This document shows positions 1 through 8,832 of a stretch of 64,000 nucleotides of DNA, piece by piece. Position 1 is the stretch's first letter; the number at the start of each line of letters is the position of its first letter. The stretch spans positions 124,001 through 188,000 of the forward strand of contig NZ_VLOG01000065.1 of assembly GCF_007655305.1 (NCBI RefSeq). Reading direction: 5' to 3'. Under the pieces are notes generated by a model. The model saw only the letters and a list, made by a program, of their open reading frames with translations. It did not search any database and was not told the origin of the DNA. Position numbers and translations under genes: made by a program. Source of the DNA: Algoriphagus algorifonticola. Its GTDB lineage: Bacteria; Bacteroidota; Bacteroidia; Cytophagales; Cyclobacteriaceae.

Positions 1-1
1 G

Positions 2-1744
2 GACTCGGTGAAATATCCAGGAACGAAGTGGCATACCACCTTCGAGGGAATCGTCAATTTCCTCCAAAAGTATCAGGAAGGCAGTTCTGAAAAAATTCAG
101 GACTGGGTTTCGGAGTTTACCATCACTCAGACCTGTCCGGATTGTAATGGATATCGTCTGAAGAAGGAAGCACTGCACTTCAAAATCGACGATACGCACA
201 TCGGTGAATTAGCTCATAAAGATATCCGAGCTTTAGGAGATTGGTTTGAAGGCGTGGAAAGCCGCATGACTGAGAAGCAGCAGATCATCGGTCAGGAAGT
301 ATTGAAAGAAATCAGAAAGAGGATAGGTTTTCTCTTGGATATTGGCTTGGATTATTTGACGCTCAACCGACCATTAAGAACGCTTTCTGGTGGAGAGGCT
401 CAGCGAATCCGTCTGGCAACCCAGATAGGTACTCAGCTTGTGGGAGTGCTTTACATTTTGGATGAACCTAGCATTGGCTTGCACCAGCGGGACAATGTCA
501 AATTGATCAAGGCGCTACAAAGCCTAAGAGATCTTGGTAATTCGGTGCTGGTAGTGGAGCATGATAAAGACATGATGCTCGAATCCGATTTTGTGCTGGA
601 TATGGGACCGGGAGCAGGAAGACACGGCGGACATATTGTTGCATCAGGCAAGCCCGAGGAAATTCTGAAGCAAGGAGGAGTAACTGCCGATTATCTGAAA
701 GGGAAACTTGGGCTACCAATTCCCAAAGAACGCAAAAAAGGAAAAGGCGAAAGCTTAATTCTCAAAGGTGCAAGTGGAAATAATCTGAAGAATGTAGATT
801 TAGAAATTCCACTAGGCACTCTGACTTTGATCACCGGCGTCTCCGGATCAGGGAAAAGTACTTTGATTCATGAGACATTGTATCCCATTTTGAGGCAACA
901 TATTTATGGATCCAAAAAAGACCCCATGCCTTATGAGAGCTTCAAAGGCTTGGAGCACCTGGATAAAGTAATTGAGGTGGATCAGTCTCCGATTGGTAGA
1001 ACACCAAGATCAAACCCCGCCACTTACACGGGAGTATTTTCAGATATCAGGACACTTTTTACAGAACTTCCGGAGGCTAAAATCAGGGGATACAAACCGG
1101 GAAGATTTTCCTTCAATGTCAAAGGAGGAAGATGTGAGGACTGTGAGGGTGCCGGGATGAAATTGATTGAGATGGACTTCTTACCTGATGTCCACATCCC
1201 ATGCGAAACTTGCAAAGGAAAGCGCTACAATCGGGAAACTTTGGAAGTAAGATTTAAAGGAAAATCCATTTCCGATGTATTGGACATGACGGTAGAGCAG
1301 GCAGTAGAATTTTTCCATAACCAACCGAAAATCCTAAGAAAGATCAAGACTTTGAATGATGTGGGTTTAGGTTATATCACACTTGGACAGCATGCTACTA
1401 CGCTATCCGGAGGTGAGGCGCAGCGGGTGAAATTGGCAACTGAGCTTTCCAAAAAAGACACTGGAAAAACCTTCTATATTCTGGATGAACCCACGACAGG
1501 ACTGCACTTTCAGGATATTGAGATGCTGATGAAAGTTTTGCAAAAGCTGGTAGACAAAGGCAATACAGTTTTGATTATTGAGCATAACCTAGATGTCATC
1601 AAAGTAGCTGATTATGTGGTGGATTTGGGGCCTGAAGGAGGAAACAAAGGGGGAACTATAATCGCAAAAGGCACACCTGAGCAGATTGCGAAGAATACAA
1701 AAAGCCATACAGGCAAGTTTCTGAAAATTGAATTAAATAGCTGA
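2..1744 (+). CDS. uvrA: Excinuclease ABC subunit A, C-terminal part (5' end outside the window)
   Basis: UvrA is the damage-recognition ATPase of nucleotide excision repair; it works as a dimer with UvrB in the cytoplasm. The frame is open from base 2, so the gene begins upstream; about 580 of the usual 940-950 residues are present. Counting from base 8, visible motifs are a CPDCNG half zinc finger near 43, the first ABC signature [13 protein letters not shown] near 127, Walker [12 protein letters not shown] near 149, the second Walker [10 protein letters not shown] near 277, a CEDC...CETC zinc finger near 376-405, the second signature [13 protein letters not shown] and [11 protein letters not shown]. 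This order is diagnostic of UvrA. The GTG at base 8 is an internal valine, not a start. No partner gene lies nearby. Confidence 0.97.
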   Translation, partial: DSVKYPGTKWHTTFEGIVNFLQKYQEGSSEKIQDWVSEFTITQTCPDCNGYRLKKEALHFKIDDTHIGELAHKDIRALGDWFEGVESRMTEKQQIIGQEVLKEIRKRIGFLLDIGLDYLTLNRPLRTLSGGEAQRIRLATQIGTQLVGVLYILDEPSIGLHQRDNVKLIKALQSLRDLGNSVLVVEHDKDMMLESDFVLDMGPGAGRHGGHIVASGKPEEILKQGGVTADYLKGKLGLPIPKERKKGKGESLILKGASGNNLKNVDLEIPLGTLTLITGVSGSGKSTLIHETLYPILRQHIYGSKKDPMPYESFKGLEHLDKVIEVDQSPIGRTPRSNPATYTGVFSDIRTLFTELPEAKIRGYKPGRFSFNVKGGRCEDCEGAGMKLIEMDFLPDVHIPCETCKGKRYNRETLEVRFKGKSISDVLDMTVEQAVEFFHNQPKILRKIKTLNDVGLGYITLGQHATTLSGGEAQRVKLATELSKKDTGKTFYILDEPTTGLHFQDIEMLMKVLQKLVDKGNTVLIIEHNLDVIKVADYVVDLGPEGGNKGGTIIAKGTPEQIAKNTKSHTGKFLKIELNS

Positions 1745-1824
1745 TTCAAGGCCAAATCAGTGCTATATTCCTTTTATCACAATCCACTGATTCCTTTTCA
1801 TAGCTTCAGTATATTTGAGGTTCT

Positions 1825-2883
1825 ATGAATAGAATTCGTTTATACTGGTTGCTACAAATTCTGGGCTGGGGAAGCATTGCTTTTGTCCAGATACTTTTTG
1901 CATCCCTTTCCTCCACCGGAATCAATCAAGTTCAGGTTTGGGGCTTTATTGTTCTTGCGGTATTTTATCTGCTTTCAACTCATTTTATTCGCTACATAAT
2001 CAAGACCTACGATTGGTTCAAGTTGAGCATTCCTCAACTTTTACTGCAGTCCGTCCTGGCAATGTTGGCTCTGAGTTTAGTCAATGTGGTTGTACAGATT
2101 CTAATCAACATTGCTTTTGGAATTCTAAACCCACAGAATGACTTTCAGCTACTGGTTATTTCAGCCAACCTGTTTATAGCTTTTCTTTTTTATGCCATGT
2201 GGTTTTTGCTGTATTTCCTTTTTCACTTTCTGGACAACTACAACAATACCCTAAAATATGAGGCGAAAATCAATCAAATCCGCCTCAACCATCTGAAAAG
2301 CCAGCTCAATCCACATTTTATTTTCAACGCTTTGAACAGCGTGAGAGCTTTAGTGGATGAAGATCCGGACAAGGCGAAAAATGCGATCACGAGAATTTCG
2401 AATATACTTCGCTTCTCACTGATGATGGATAAAAAACAGACCATTGATTTTGAGGACGAACTGAATACGGTAAAAGATTATCTCATGCTAGAATCCATCC
2501 GCTTTGAAGAAAGGCTGCAGGTAGAATATCAAATTGAAGACGAGGCCTTCAATTACAAAATCCCGCCAATGATGCTACAGACCATAGTGGAAAATGCCAT
2601 TAAGCATGGGATTTCTAATTTGGTAAAAGGGGGGATCATTGAGATCAAATGCAGGGAAGGACTGGAGGATGATTTGTATATCCAAGTTAAAAACAGCGGC
2701 TATCTCAAAACTCCTCCGAGCTTGAAGCCCAAAGCCGATGGAGGCCATGGGTTGAGTAATACGGTACAAAGGCTTAAGTTAATTTATGGGGATAAAGCCA
2801 GGTTCCGTATATTCAATTCCGGGAATCAATTTGTTATCACCGAAATCAAAATTCCCAAACAAAGAGTAACTTTAGAACAATAA
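1825..2883 (+). CDS. LytS/YehU-type sensor histidine kinase
   Basis: Membrane sensor kinase of the His_kinase (PF06580) class, which pairs with LytTR response regulators. The N-terminal ~140 residues form four hydrophobic segments. The phosphoacceptor region reads LNPHFIFNALNS with the histidine at residue 164. An N-box (ENAIKHG) and a GGHGLSN glycine motif of the ATP-binding domain follow. There is no extracytoplasmic sensor domain, so the signal is probably sensed within the membrane or supplied by a partner. The response regulator gene starts 11 bases downstream, so the two are co-transcribed. A TATATTTG box (1810-1817) lies just 7 bases before the ATG, which would give a nearly leaderless mRNA, but no -33 TTG is evident. 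Confidence 0.93.
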   Translation: MNRIRLYWLLQILGWGSIAFVQILFASLSSTGINQVQVWGFIVLAVFYLLSTHFIRYIIKTYDWFKLSIPQLLLQSVLAMLALSLVNVVVQILINIAFGILNPQNDFQLLVISANLFIAFLFYAMWFLLYFLFHFLDNYNNTLKYEAKINQIRLNHLKSQLNPHFIFNALNSVRALVDEDPDKAKNAITRISNILRFSLMMDKKQTIDFEDELNTVKDYLMLESIRFEERLQVEYQIEDEAFNYKIPPMMLQTIVENAIKHGISNLVKGGIIEIKCREGLEDDLYIQVKNSGYLKTPPSLKPKADGGHGLSNTVQRLKLIYGDKARFRIFNSGNQFVITEIKIPKQRVTLEQ

Positions 2884-2894
2884 ACTGAAAAAAT

Positions 2895-3629
2895 ATGCGA
2901 GCCATAGTTATTGATGACGAAAGATTGGCAAGAAAAGAGCTGATCAACTTATTAAATCAGCTGGAAACCGTCGAAGTAGTCGGAGAAGCAGTGAATGTGG
3001 AGGATGCCAAGGAGAAGATAGATCAACTCAATCCCGATGTGATTTTCCTGGATATTCAAATGCCAGAGAAAACAGGTTTCGATTTGTTAGAGGAGCTGGA
3101 TAATGTTCCTCACGTAATTTTCACCACAGCTTATGACGAATATGCACTGAAGGCATTTCAGGTAAATGCTTTGGATTATTTGCTGAAGCCTATCGAGCCC
3201 AAAAGATTGGAGGAAGCTATTCAGAGACTTTCAGGCAAAATCGAAAACCAAATCAAGCGCGAGGAAGAAGCTGCTTCAACTAACAATAAAAAATTGACCT
3301 TGGATGATCAGGTATTTGTCAAAGATGGAGACAGATGCTGGTTTGTCAGGTTGTCCAATGTAAGGCTATTCGAATCCGACGGAAATTATATTAAAGTATA
3401 CTTCGACAATTTCAAGCCAATGATCCATAAGTCCTTGAATGCCTTGGATGAAAGACTGGATGAGAAGTCTTTTTTCCGTGCCAGCAGAAAGCATATTATC
3501 AACTTAGGTTGGGTCGAAGGAATCGAACCTTGGTTCAATGGAGGCTTGGTAGTCACCCTAAAAGGAGGAGACAGAATTGAGGTAAGTCGCAGACAGGCAG
3601 CACGATTCAAGGAAATGATGAGCTTGTAA
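2895..3629 (+). CDS. LytTR-family response regulator
   Basis: Cytoplasmic transcription regulator, 244 aa. Residues 1-120 are a receiver domain with the acidic pair in VIDDER, phosphoacceptor Asp53 in the LDIQMPEKTG context, and the conserved lysine in YLLKPIEP. Residues ~145-240 are a LytTR DNA-binding domain with the typical run ESDGNYIKVYF, a segment around FFRASRKHIINL, and a C-terminal SRRQAARFKEMM. It directly follows its probable cognate LytS-type kinase, so phosphotransfer from that kinase is inferred. Targets are unknown. Confidence 0.94.
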   Translation: MRAIVIDDERLARKELINLLNQLETVEVVGEAVNVEDAKEKIDQLNPDVIFLDIQMPEKTGFDLLEELDNVPHVIFTTAYDEYALKAFQVNALDYLLKPIEPKRLEEAIQRLSGKIENQIKREEEAASTNNKKLTLDDQVFVKDGDRCWFVRLSNVRLFESDGNYIKVYFDNFKPMIHKSLNALDERLDEKSFFRASRKHIINLGWVEGIEPWFNGGLVVTLKGGDRIEVSRRQAARFKEMMSL

Positions 3630-3750
3630 CTTTCATAACCAAAAAAAAGCATTTGATTTCCCGAATTAAATTCTGTAATTAGTGGAAAAGTAATTTTATA
3701 TCGCTTTTTTAACCCGATACATCCACTAAAACGCATTATCTGCCAAACCC

Positions 3751-4506
3751 ATGAAAGAAGAGCGGATTTTAATAGTCGAAGACGACCCAAGTATTGCAGA
3801 GAATATTCAGGAAATCTTAGAACTCCTTGGTTATGTCAATATAGACATTGCCAACTCGGCCAATCAGTGTATCAAGGTCATCAAAAAATATCGTCCTGAT
3901 TTGATATTTATGGATATCAAATTGAAGGGAGATAAAGATGGAATTGAACTGGGGGAAATTGTAAAGCAGATGGTGGACGCACCTTTGGTGTTTGTGACAT
4001 CTTATTCAGATCCTACCATCATTGAGCGAGCTAAAAGAATTGCCCCTGCAGGGTTTATTGTAAAGCCTTTCAATACTAATGATATCCACGCTATCGTGGA
4101 AATCGTGCTTTATAATAAAAGAACCAAGCCTGCTACGGAAACAGCTGCCGTAGTTGCTCCAAAAGAAAGCCCTTATTTGGTTACCGATGCGGTATTTATC
4201 AAAGCAGACAATGCATTTGAGCGTGTACCTTACGATGAGATTTACTATGTGGAGGCAAATGGAAATATGGTGACTATTTTCACGAAAAACAGAGATTATA
4301 GTATCCGCAAGTCCATGAAAGAAATTGAGGAAATTTTACCTTCCCAGTTTTTCCTTCGGGTTCAGAAGTCTTTCATCGTTCATTTGGGACAAATTGAAAG
4401 CTTTAATACCAAGGAAATTACGCTCAAGCAAGGGGCAATTGTGCAAGTTGGAAGACAATATTACAATAGCTTCTTAGCCAAGTTGAATACAATTACGGAA
4501 AGTTAA
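3751..4506 (+). CDS. LytTR-family response regulator, no adjacent kinase
   Basis: Response regulator of 251 aa with a CheY-like receiver (acidic residues in VEDD, phosphoacceptor Asp55 in FMDIKLKGDKDG, lysine in IVKPFN) and a C-terminal LytTR DNA-binding domain from about residue 150 (EANGNMVTIF, FFLRVQKSFIVHL). The receiver is of the PAS-linked type common in Bacteroidota rather than a close copy of the preceding regulator. It stands 121 bases after that regulator with its own intergenic region and is followed by a strong terminator. It may share the upstream kinase or be fed by a kinase elsewhere. Confidence 0.92.
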   Translation: MKEERILIVEDDPSIAENIQEILELLGYVNIDIANSANQCIKVIKKYRPDLIFMDIKLKGDKDGIELGEIVKQMVDAPLVFVTSYSDPTIIERAKRIAPAGFIVKPFNTNDIHAIVEIVLYNKRTKPATETAAVVAPKESPYLVTDAVFIKADNAFERVPYDEIYYVEANGNMVTIFTKNRDYSIRKSMKEIEEILPSQFFLRVQKSFIVHLGQIESFNTKEITLKQGAIVQVGRQYYNSFLAKLNTITES

Positions 4507-4532
4507 GTTTACACCCACCGACCAATTTTTAA

Positions 4533-4565
4533 AAATCCTGCTTCCAAAGAGGCAGGATTTTTTTT
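4533..4565 (+). terminator. Rho-independent terminator after the LytTR regulator
   Basis: A 9-bp stem (AAATCCTGC with GCAGGATTT, arms 4533-4541 and 4552-4560) is followed by a T tract to 4565. It lies 27 bases after the stop of the upstream regulator and fits an intrinsic terminator. Confidence 0.88.
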
Positions 4566-4597
4566 ACCCTCCAAGGGTTTTAAATCCCTTGGAGGGT
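4566..4597. repeat. 11-bp perfect inverted repeat
   Basis: CCCTCCAAGGG (4567-4577) and CCCTTGGAGGG (4586-4596) are perfect reverse complements around an AT-rich 8-base loop. It directly abuts the terminator and resembles the small hairpins of the repeat mosaics elsewhere in the window more than a second terminator. Confidence 0.6.
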
Positions 4598-4753
4598 TTA
4601 TTATCATCAAGTAATAAATCGTAAAAGATTTTAATAATCCAGGAAAATGATCCCCTTCTGATTTGATAAAATCGGAAGCAAAATCAATAATATTATCAAT
4701 ATACTAAGGTTAATTGGGGAAACAAATGATCTAATAATTCAGTATATTTAGCT

Positions 4754-4975
4754 ATGGATTATCAAAAATATATCGAAATCAGAGCAGATAAAAGGTTTGG
4801 AAAGCCTTGTATTAAAGGTACCAGAATTTCTGTTTATGATGTACTAAACTGGTTATCCAATGGAATGTCAAAGGAGGAAATTCTTGCTGATTTTGAAGAG
4901 TTAAATGAAGAAATGATACATGCGTGTTTGGCTTTTGCAGCAGATAAAGAACATAAACTTCAGTTCGCCACTTGA
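4754..4975 (+). CDS. DUF433-family putative antitoxin
   Basis: Small protein of 73 aa with the DUF433 pattern: a basic start, then RFGKPCIKGTRISVYDVLNWL and a C-terminal helix-turn-helix-like segment with EEILADF. DUF433 proteins are usually the DNA-binding antitoxin half of a pair with a DUF5615 PIN-like protein, and that partner follows here. The stop TGA (4973-4975) overlaps the TTG start of the next gene (TTGA), which indicates translational coupling. A TATATTTA sequence lies 3 bases upstream of the ATG, but no convincing -33 box is seen. Antitoxin activity is inferred from family and context. Confidence 0.85.
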   Translation: MDYQKYIEIRADKRFGKPCIKGTRISVYDVLNWLSNGMSKEEILADFEELNEEMIHACLAFAADKEHKLQFAT

Positions 4976-5250
4976 AACTACTTTTTGATCAGAACATATC
5001 ATCTAAGATTGTTAGACTTTTAGAGGAAAAATTTCCGGGTTCCACACATGTTCTTTTTGAAGGGTTAGAGAATGCTCCAGACTTGAAAATCTTTAATTTT
5101 GCAAAGAAAAATGGATATGCAATTGTCACCTTCGACTCGGACTTTGTTGATTTGAGTCTAGTAAAAGACTCTCCACCCAAAATTATTTGGCTGAGATCTG
5201 TTAATTTGACAACCACTAATACTTCCATTTCCTTTAAACAATTCCAGTAA
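4972..5250 (+). pseudogene. DUF5615 PIN-like toxin, probably frameshifted near its 3' end
   Basis: PIN-like nuclease-fold protein of the DUF5615 (VapC-like) family. It starts at a TTG overlapping the antitoxin stop: MKLLFDQNIS with the first acidic residue, then VTFDSDFVDLS and PPKIIWLRS, all typical. The frame stops at 5248-5250 after 92 aa, short for the family. The next frame (+1), from about 5234 to 5305, reads NNSSNVQHFLESKEKSILEIN, which looks like the family's C-terminal helix, and would give about 111 aa, the usual length. A single extra base near the TTTAAAC run (about 5232-5239) would explain this. The toxin may therefore be inactive or truncated; a sequencing error is also possible. 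Confidence 0.7.
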
Positions 5251-5305
5251 CGTTCAACATTTTTTGGAATCCAAAGAAAAATCGATTTTGGAAATAAATC
5301 GATAA

Positions 5306-5665
5306 AATTCAGTAAACTAAAAACAACCACTCAGATAGAATTTATTGTTCTAAGTAGAAGAATAAAGAGCAGGGAATAATCGGAAAAAATATTTTACAAA
5401 ATGGGTATTCGATTACATTAAATTTAGATTTTTAGCAGGCATTATTATTTTCGATTCCGTCTTCTCATACCGCAAAATGAAAATTCCTGTTTTTTTAAGC
5501 TGGAAGGAAGATTATGTGGAGAGTATTAAAACCTCCTCAAACAATCTTCAATTAGTATACTAAGCTTTCTTTTTTGTATAATTAAAGAACGGTCAGTTTT
5601 TAAAAGAGCTTCCCAATGTTTCCCATTCTTTCGCTGGAAAATGAATTGGCAATAAATGTTAATGC
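5306..5665. other. AT-rich intergenic gap, nothing recognised
   Basis: This 360-base gap between the DUF5615 gene and the ion channel gene holds only scattered very short open frames. I see no convincing gene, terminator hairpin, tRNA or repeat in it. Confidence 0.6.
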
Positions 5666-7624
5666 ATGAAAAGACTTAGAATAAAAGAGAGTATTAAATT
5701 TTTTCTTGAACGCCAGTTTGTCAAAGGAGCTTACGTTCAATTGCTGTATGTAGCAATGCTCATTGGATTGATATCGCTGATTGGAGGACTGCTTGTCTTG
5801 CCGTCTGGAGAACCCACAGGAAATCTTGGAGAAGCGGTATGGTGGGCCTTTCTACGCTTGTCTGATCCTGGATATCTAGGGGATGATGAGGGCAACTGGA
5901 GACGCTTTGTATCCACTATACTTACAGTGCTTGGCTATGTGGTTTTCTTGGGTTCAATGGTAGCCATTATTACCACCTGGATGAATACCAAAATCCGAAA
6001 CCTGGAACAAGGTTTTACGCCGGTTGCAGCAAAGAATCACATTTTGATTTTAGGCTGGAACTCCAAGACAAGCTATACAGTAGGAGAAATTATTCAGTCT
6101 GTTGGCAGATTAAGAAGATTTTTGAAGTTTTATGGAGCCAGAAGACTGAACTTGATCATTCTTGCAGAGGATGTGACGCCCGAGCATGTTCAGGAACTCC
6201 GAAGCAACCCTCTGATCGGAAAAGCTGCTGATGATATTGTGCTTCGCTCCGGGATACCCATTGACCCTGAAGACCTCAAACGTGTGGACAGTCTTAATGC
6301 TGCCGCTATCATTATTCCCAGTTCTTCCTATACAGATCATGAGCTAGTTACCCCTGATGTAGAAACCATTAAAACATTATTGTCACTCAATGCTGCCGCA
6401 GAGGAGTCTTCCGGAAGTCAAAATTTCCCTTATGTGGTGGCTGAAATCCAAGATGACAACAAAATAGACGCCGCCTATCGGGCCTACTCTGGACCGATGG
6501 AGGTAATTGGGAGTAACACCATTATCAGCAGGCTGATTGCTCAAAACATACGACTTCAAGGCTTATCTGTGGTATACAATGAGCTATTGAGTCATAGCGT
6601 ACACAACAATCTATATTGCAGAGAATACCCTGAAGTCAAGGGGAAAACGATTCATGACCTAAGGCCAGCATTTCCAAAGGCTGTTATTTTAGGCCTAGTG
6701 AGGTATAATGGGGAAGAACCCACACCTATGCTCAATATGAGTCCTGAATTTATACTGGAAGAAAATGACAGGCTTGTTTTTATGGCCAGAAGTTCCTCTG
6801 ATATTGAACTGAAAACCAACATAGCTAATAATCCAGAGCCACCTATTCAGATCAAGGAAAAGTTGAAGGTGGAGGAGCAGTCAGGAGTTGTAAAAATCCT
6901 GATTTTAGGATGGAATTACCATATTCCAGCTTTGGTTCGGGAGCTGAGCACCTATGAAGATGAGTATTATGATATTACCATCGTGGCAGTTTATCCGAAA
7001 GAAAAGAGAGAGGCAAAGCTGGAAAAAATCAAAAGTATATCGGAGCGAATCAGGATTCAACACGTAGTAGAGGATTTTGTCAACGATAACATCCTGCAAA
7101 AGCTTGATATTCCTGCATTCGACAACATTATTTTAGTCAGTAGTGGGAGGATTTTGGAAAAAGAAGAAGCCGATGCCCGAACCATTGTGGGCTATGTCCT
7201 GCTGGAAGAGCTTTTAGAAAAGCTCAATAAAAAGCCCAATGTCCTACTAGAACTTTCAGATCCGCACAATGAGACCTTATTGAGGAAATACAAAGCAGAA
7301 GTGATTATTAGCCCTTTAATCCTAAGTAATCTCTTAGCCGGCACTGCTTTGCAAAGAGAGGTAAACAGCATTTTTAAAGAGCTATTTACTGCGGGAGGGG
7401 CAGAAATTATTTTCAGAAGTATCCAAGAATATGGCTTGAATCCTGGGCAGATTCCTTTTAGGCAATTAGAAGACAAGGCATCTGAGTTTGGAGAAATTGC
7501 TCTGGGAATATACAAACCCAATTCCTTGAAAAAGGAGCAGCAACTGATTCTCAATCCTGAAAAAAATAGAAATCTGGAGATCAGTTCGGAGGTACTCTTG
7601 GTAGTTTTGACAACGGTTTACTAG
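5666..7624 (+). CDS. CASTOR/POLLUX-like ion channel with two NAD-binding (RCK-like) domains
   Basis: 652-aa inner-membrane protein resembling bacterial relatives of the plant CASTOR/POLLUX channels and TrkA-N proteins. Two membrane segments (about residues 24-46 and 90-114) flank a pore-like stretch (AVWWAFLRLSDPGYLGDD). Two Rossmann-type domains follow, each opening with the same ILILGWN signature (near 127 and near 410). This is the ligand-sensing arrangement of RCK channels. It has its own intergenic space on both sides and is probably monocistronic. Ion selectivity (K+ or Ca2+) cannot be read from the sequence. Confidence 0.88.
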   Translation: MKRLRIKESIKFFLERQFVKGAYVQLLYVAMLIGLISLIGGLLVLPSGEPTGNLGEAVWWAFLRLSDPGYLGDDEGNWRRFVSTILTVLGYVVFLGSMVAIITTWMNTKIRNLEQGFTPVAAKNHILILGWNSKTSYTVGEIIQSVGRLRRFLKFYGARRLNLIILAEDVTPEHVQELRSNPLIGKAADDIVLRSGIPIDPEDLKRVDSLNAAAIIIPSSSYTDHELVTPDVETIKTLLSLNAAAEESSGSQNFPYVVAEIQDDNKIDAAYRAYSGPMEVIGSNTIISRLIAQNIRLQGLSVVYNELLSHSVHNNLYCREYPEVKGKTIHDLRPAFPKAVILGLVRYNGEEPTPMLNMSPEFILEENDRLVFMARSSSDIELKTNIANNPEPPIQIKEKLKVEEQSGVVKILILGWNYHIPALVRELSTYEDEYYDITIVAVYPKEKREAKLEKIKSISERIRIQHVVEDFVNDNILQKLDIPAFDNIILVSSGRILEKEEADARTIVGYVLLEELLEKLNKKPNVLLELSDPHNETLLRKYKAEVIISPLILSNLLAGTALQREVNSIFKELFTAGGAEIIFRSIQEYGLNPGQIPFRQLEDKASEFGEIALGIYKPNSLKKEQQLILNPEKNRNLEISSEVLLVVLTTVY

Positions 7625-7753
7625 ATTAAAAGGAAAAGTCCGAATAAACCTGGATTATGAATAAGAATTCGTTTGGAGAACTCAAAATGCAAGCAAATAA
7701 GGTACTTTGGAGATTGAGGAGTAGGAAATGGATTGCATAATCCGGGTATAATA

Positions 7754-7779
7754 ACAAAAAAAGGCAGGTAAAACCCGCC
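7754..7779 (-). terminator. Intrinsic terminator of the small minus-strand gene
   Basis: Read on the minus strand, a GGCGGGT...ACCTGCC hairpin (7-bp arms with one mismatch, 7773-7779 and 7763-7769) is followed by a run of seven T. It lies 58 bases beyond the stop of the small minus-strand ORF and supports that ORF over the overlapping plus-strand one. Confidence 0.7.
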
Positions 7780-7836
7780 TCTTTCATTTAACCAAACAAT
7801 CAACCAAATTAACCCTTACGAGTTTTTCTTAAGGTC

Positions 7837-8070
7837 TTAAATGATAGGTGTCAATTCACTATCAGACCTGTTAATTTCATCCTCAGAGATTTGGATTATC
7901 TCTGAACCTTTTGCTTCACCGATTGAAGTAGAAGTTGGTTTAGTATATTCAAATCGGGCAGTTTGCTGTGCAAGACTGGTTTCAGTTTTCGCTTTCCATA
8001 CGATTGTCAGTGCCATTAGTAAACCCAGTGCCGCACAGACATTTTTTTGGGTAAATAGTATTGCTTTCAT
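7837..8070 (-). CDS. Small membrane-anchored protein of unknown function (77 aa)
   Basis: The protein starts MKAILFTQKN, has one hydrophobic segment (about residues 9-24, VCAALGLLMALTIVW), then a polar, acidic tail rich in Ser, Thr and Glu. It looks like a one-pass or signal-anchored periplasmic protein. I recognise no family. The frame extends 19 codons further upstream, but the ATG at 8070 puts the hydrophobic segment at the N-terminus. A terminator follows, and a possible sigma-54 promoter with a palindrome precedes it. A 93-aa plus-strand frame over the same bases is judged a shadow. Confidence 0.6.
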   Translation of the reverse strand: MKAILFTQKNVCAALGLLMALTIVWKAKTETSLAQQTARFEYTKPTSTSIGEAKGSEIIQISEDEINRSDSELTPII

Positions 8071-8098
8071 GGCAGTAAATAATTGGTTTGTTTTCGTA

Positions 8099-8115
8099 TG
8101 GTACCTATATGCCAA
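8099..8115 (-). promoter_or_regulatory. Possible sigma-54 promoter of the small minus-strand gene
   Basis: On the minus strand TTGGCAT, five bases, then TACCA approximates the -24/-12 consensus TTGGCAC-N5-TTGCA; the -24 half is good and the -12 half is weak. It would place the transcription start roughly 15-20 bases upstream of the ATG at 8070. Confidence 0.3.
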
Positions 8116-8176
8116 AAACTGACCCAAACTAAAAAAAGGCCTTAATTCGCTTAATTTTAAGGTTTTACTTCCTGAA

Positions 8177-8249
8177 GCTGTACGGTTTCGTACAGCAATT
8201 CCTCAAGTGCGGACAAAATCCCGAACAAAATTTGGTTGCACGAACAAAA
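8177..8249. promoter_or_regulatory. Palindrome and three direct repeats upstream of the small minus-strand gene
   Basis: GCTGTACG-GTTT-CGTACAGC (8177-8196) is a perfect 8-bp inverted repeat. Next to it CGGACAAAA (8210-8218) and two copies of CGAACAAAA (8222-8230, 8241-8249) form a short direct-repeat series. The palindrome lies about 100 bases upstream of the predicted start point, where activators of sigma-54 promoters usually bind. A regulatory role is inferred. Confidence 0.4.
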
Positions 8250-8305
8250 CCCTTTTTTAGAATCTTTTAGAAAAATTATCGAGGCCAAACCCTTCCAAGT
8301 AAAAT

Positions 8306-8635
8306 GTTCCTCGGATCCACGATTTTATCGGGAGCAATCCCGAGGTCCTATCGTTGGATTTGCAATCCGAATAAAATCACCTCTTCAAAATTCAATCACA
8401 AACCCTTCTTCCGTCTGAACTTTGAGCCCTGAACTTTCTCTTCCACACCTACGGCATGGAGAAGTCTCATCTATCTCTTTCTACCTAGCTCTAATCCCTA
8501 CGGGATTTAAATTAGCCCAAGCCGTATTTACAGAATACCTTGCCGAAGGCATACCTTCTTCAATGCTCCTCGGATCCACGATTTTATCATGAGCAATCCC
8601 GAGGCCCTATCCTAGGATTTAAAATCCGAATAAAT
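8306..8635. repeat. Intergenic repeat mosaic, block 1
   Basis: The gap between the small gene and the AsmA gene carries interspersed repeats. Unit A (starts CTCGGATCCACGATTTTAT) occurs at 8306-8376 and 8564-8635, each with a GGATT...AATCC hairpin. Unit B, at 8431-8515, contains CTACGGCATGGA and CCCTACGGG. Unit C, at 8536-8560, contains TGCC-GAA-GGCA. Related copies of all three lie in the gap after the AsmA gene. Small ORFs across this block are repeat-derived and not called. Confidence 0.8.
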
Positions 8636-8832
8636 TTAGCACTTTTAAAAGCCAAGAAGACCAGTTCCCTCAAATCAAGACATGACCGCATTACGTATAT
8701 TTATCCCCGTCATACAATTAAGCTCTTTTATTGTTACATAAATTAGACCCCTCTCCGCAAAGGGAAAAAGTGGCTTCATTTCACCATGAGATAGACATAG
8801 AAATTTGAAGCAGATTTTGAGACAAGCATAAT

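Noticed and set aside
5228..5250. Programmed -1 frameshifting at TTTAAAC in the DUF5615 gene
   Set aside because: The heptamer is read as TTT AAA C in the gene's frame, which is already the post-shift phase of a -1 site, and the needed change is +1.
7841..8122. 93-aa plus-strand ORF over the small minus-strand gene
   Set aside because: The minus-strand frame has a good hydrophobic N-terminus and a terminator in the right place; the plus frame shows no domain or initiation context.
8236..8746. Two plus-strand ORFs (60 and 68 aa) in the repeat block
   Set aside because: They share internal sequence only because both lie on copies of repeat unit A.
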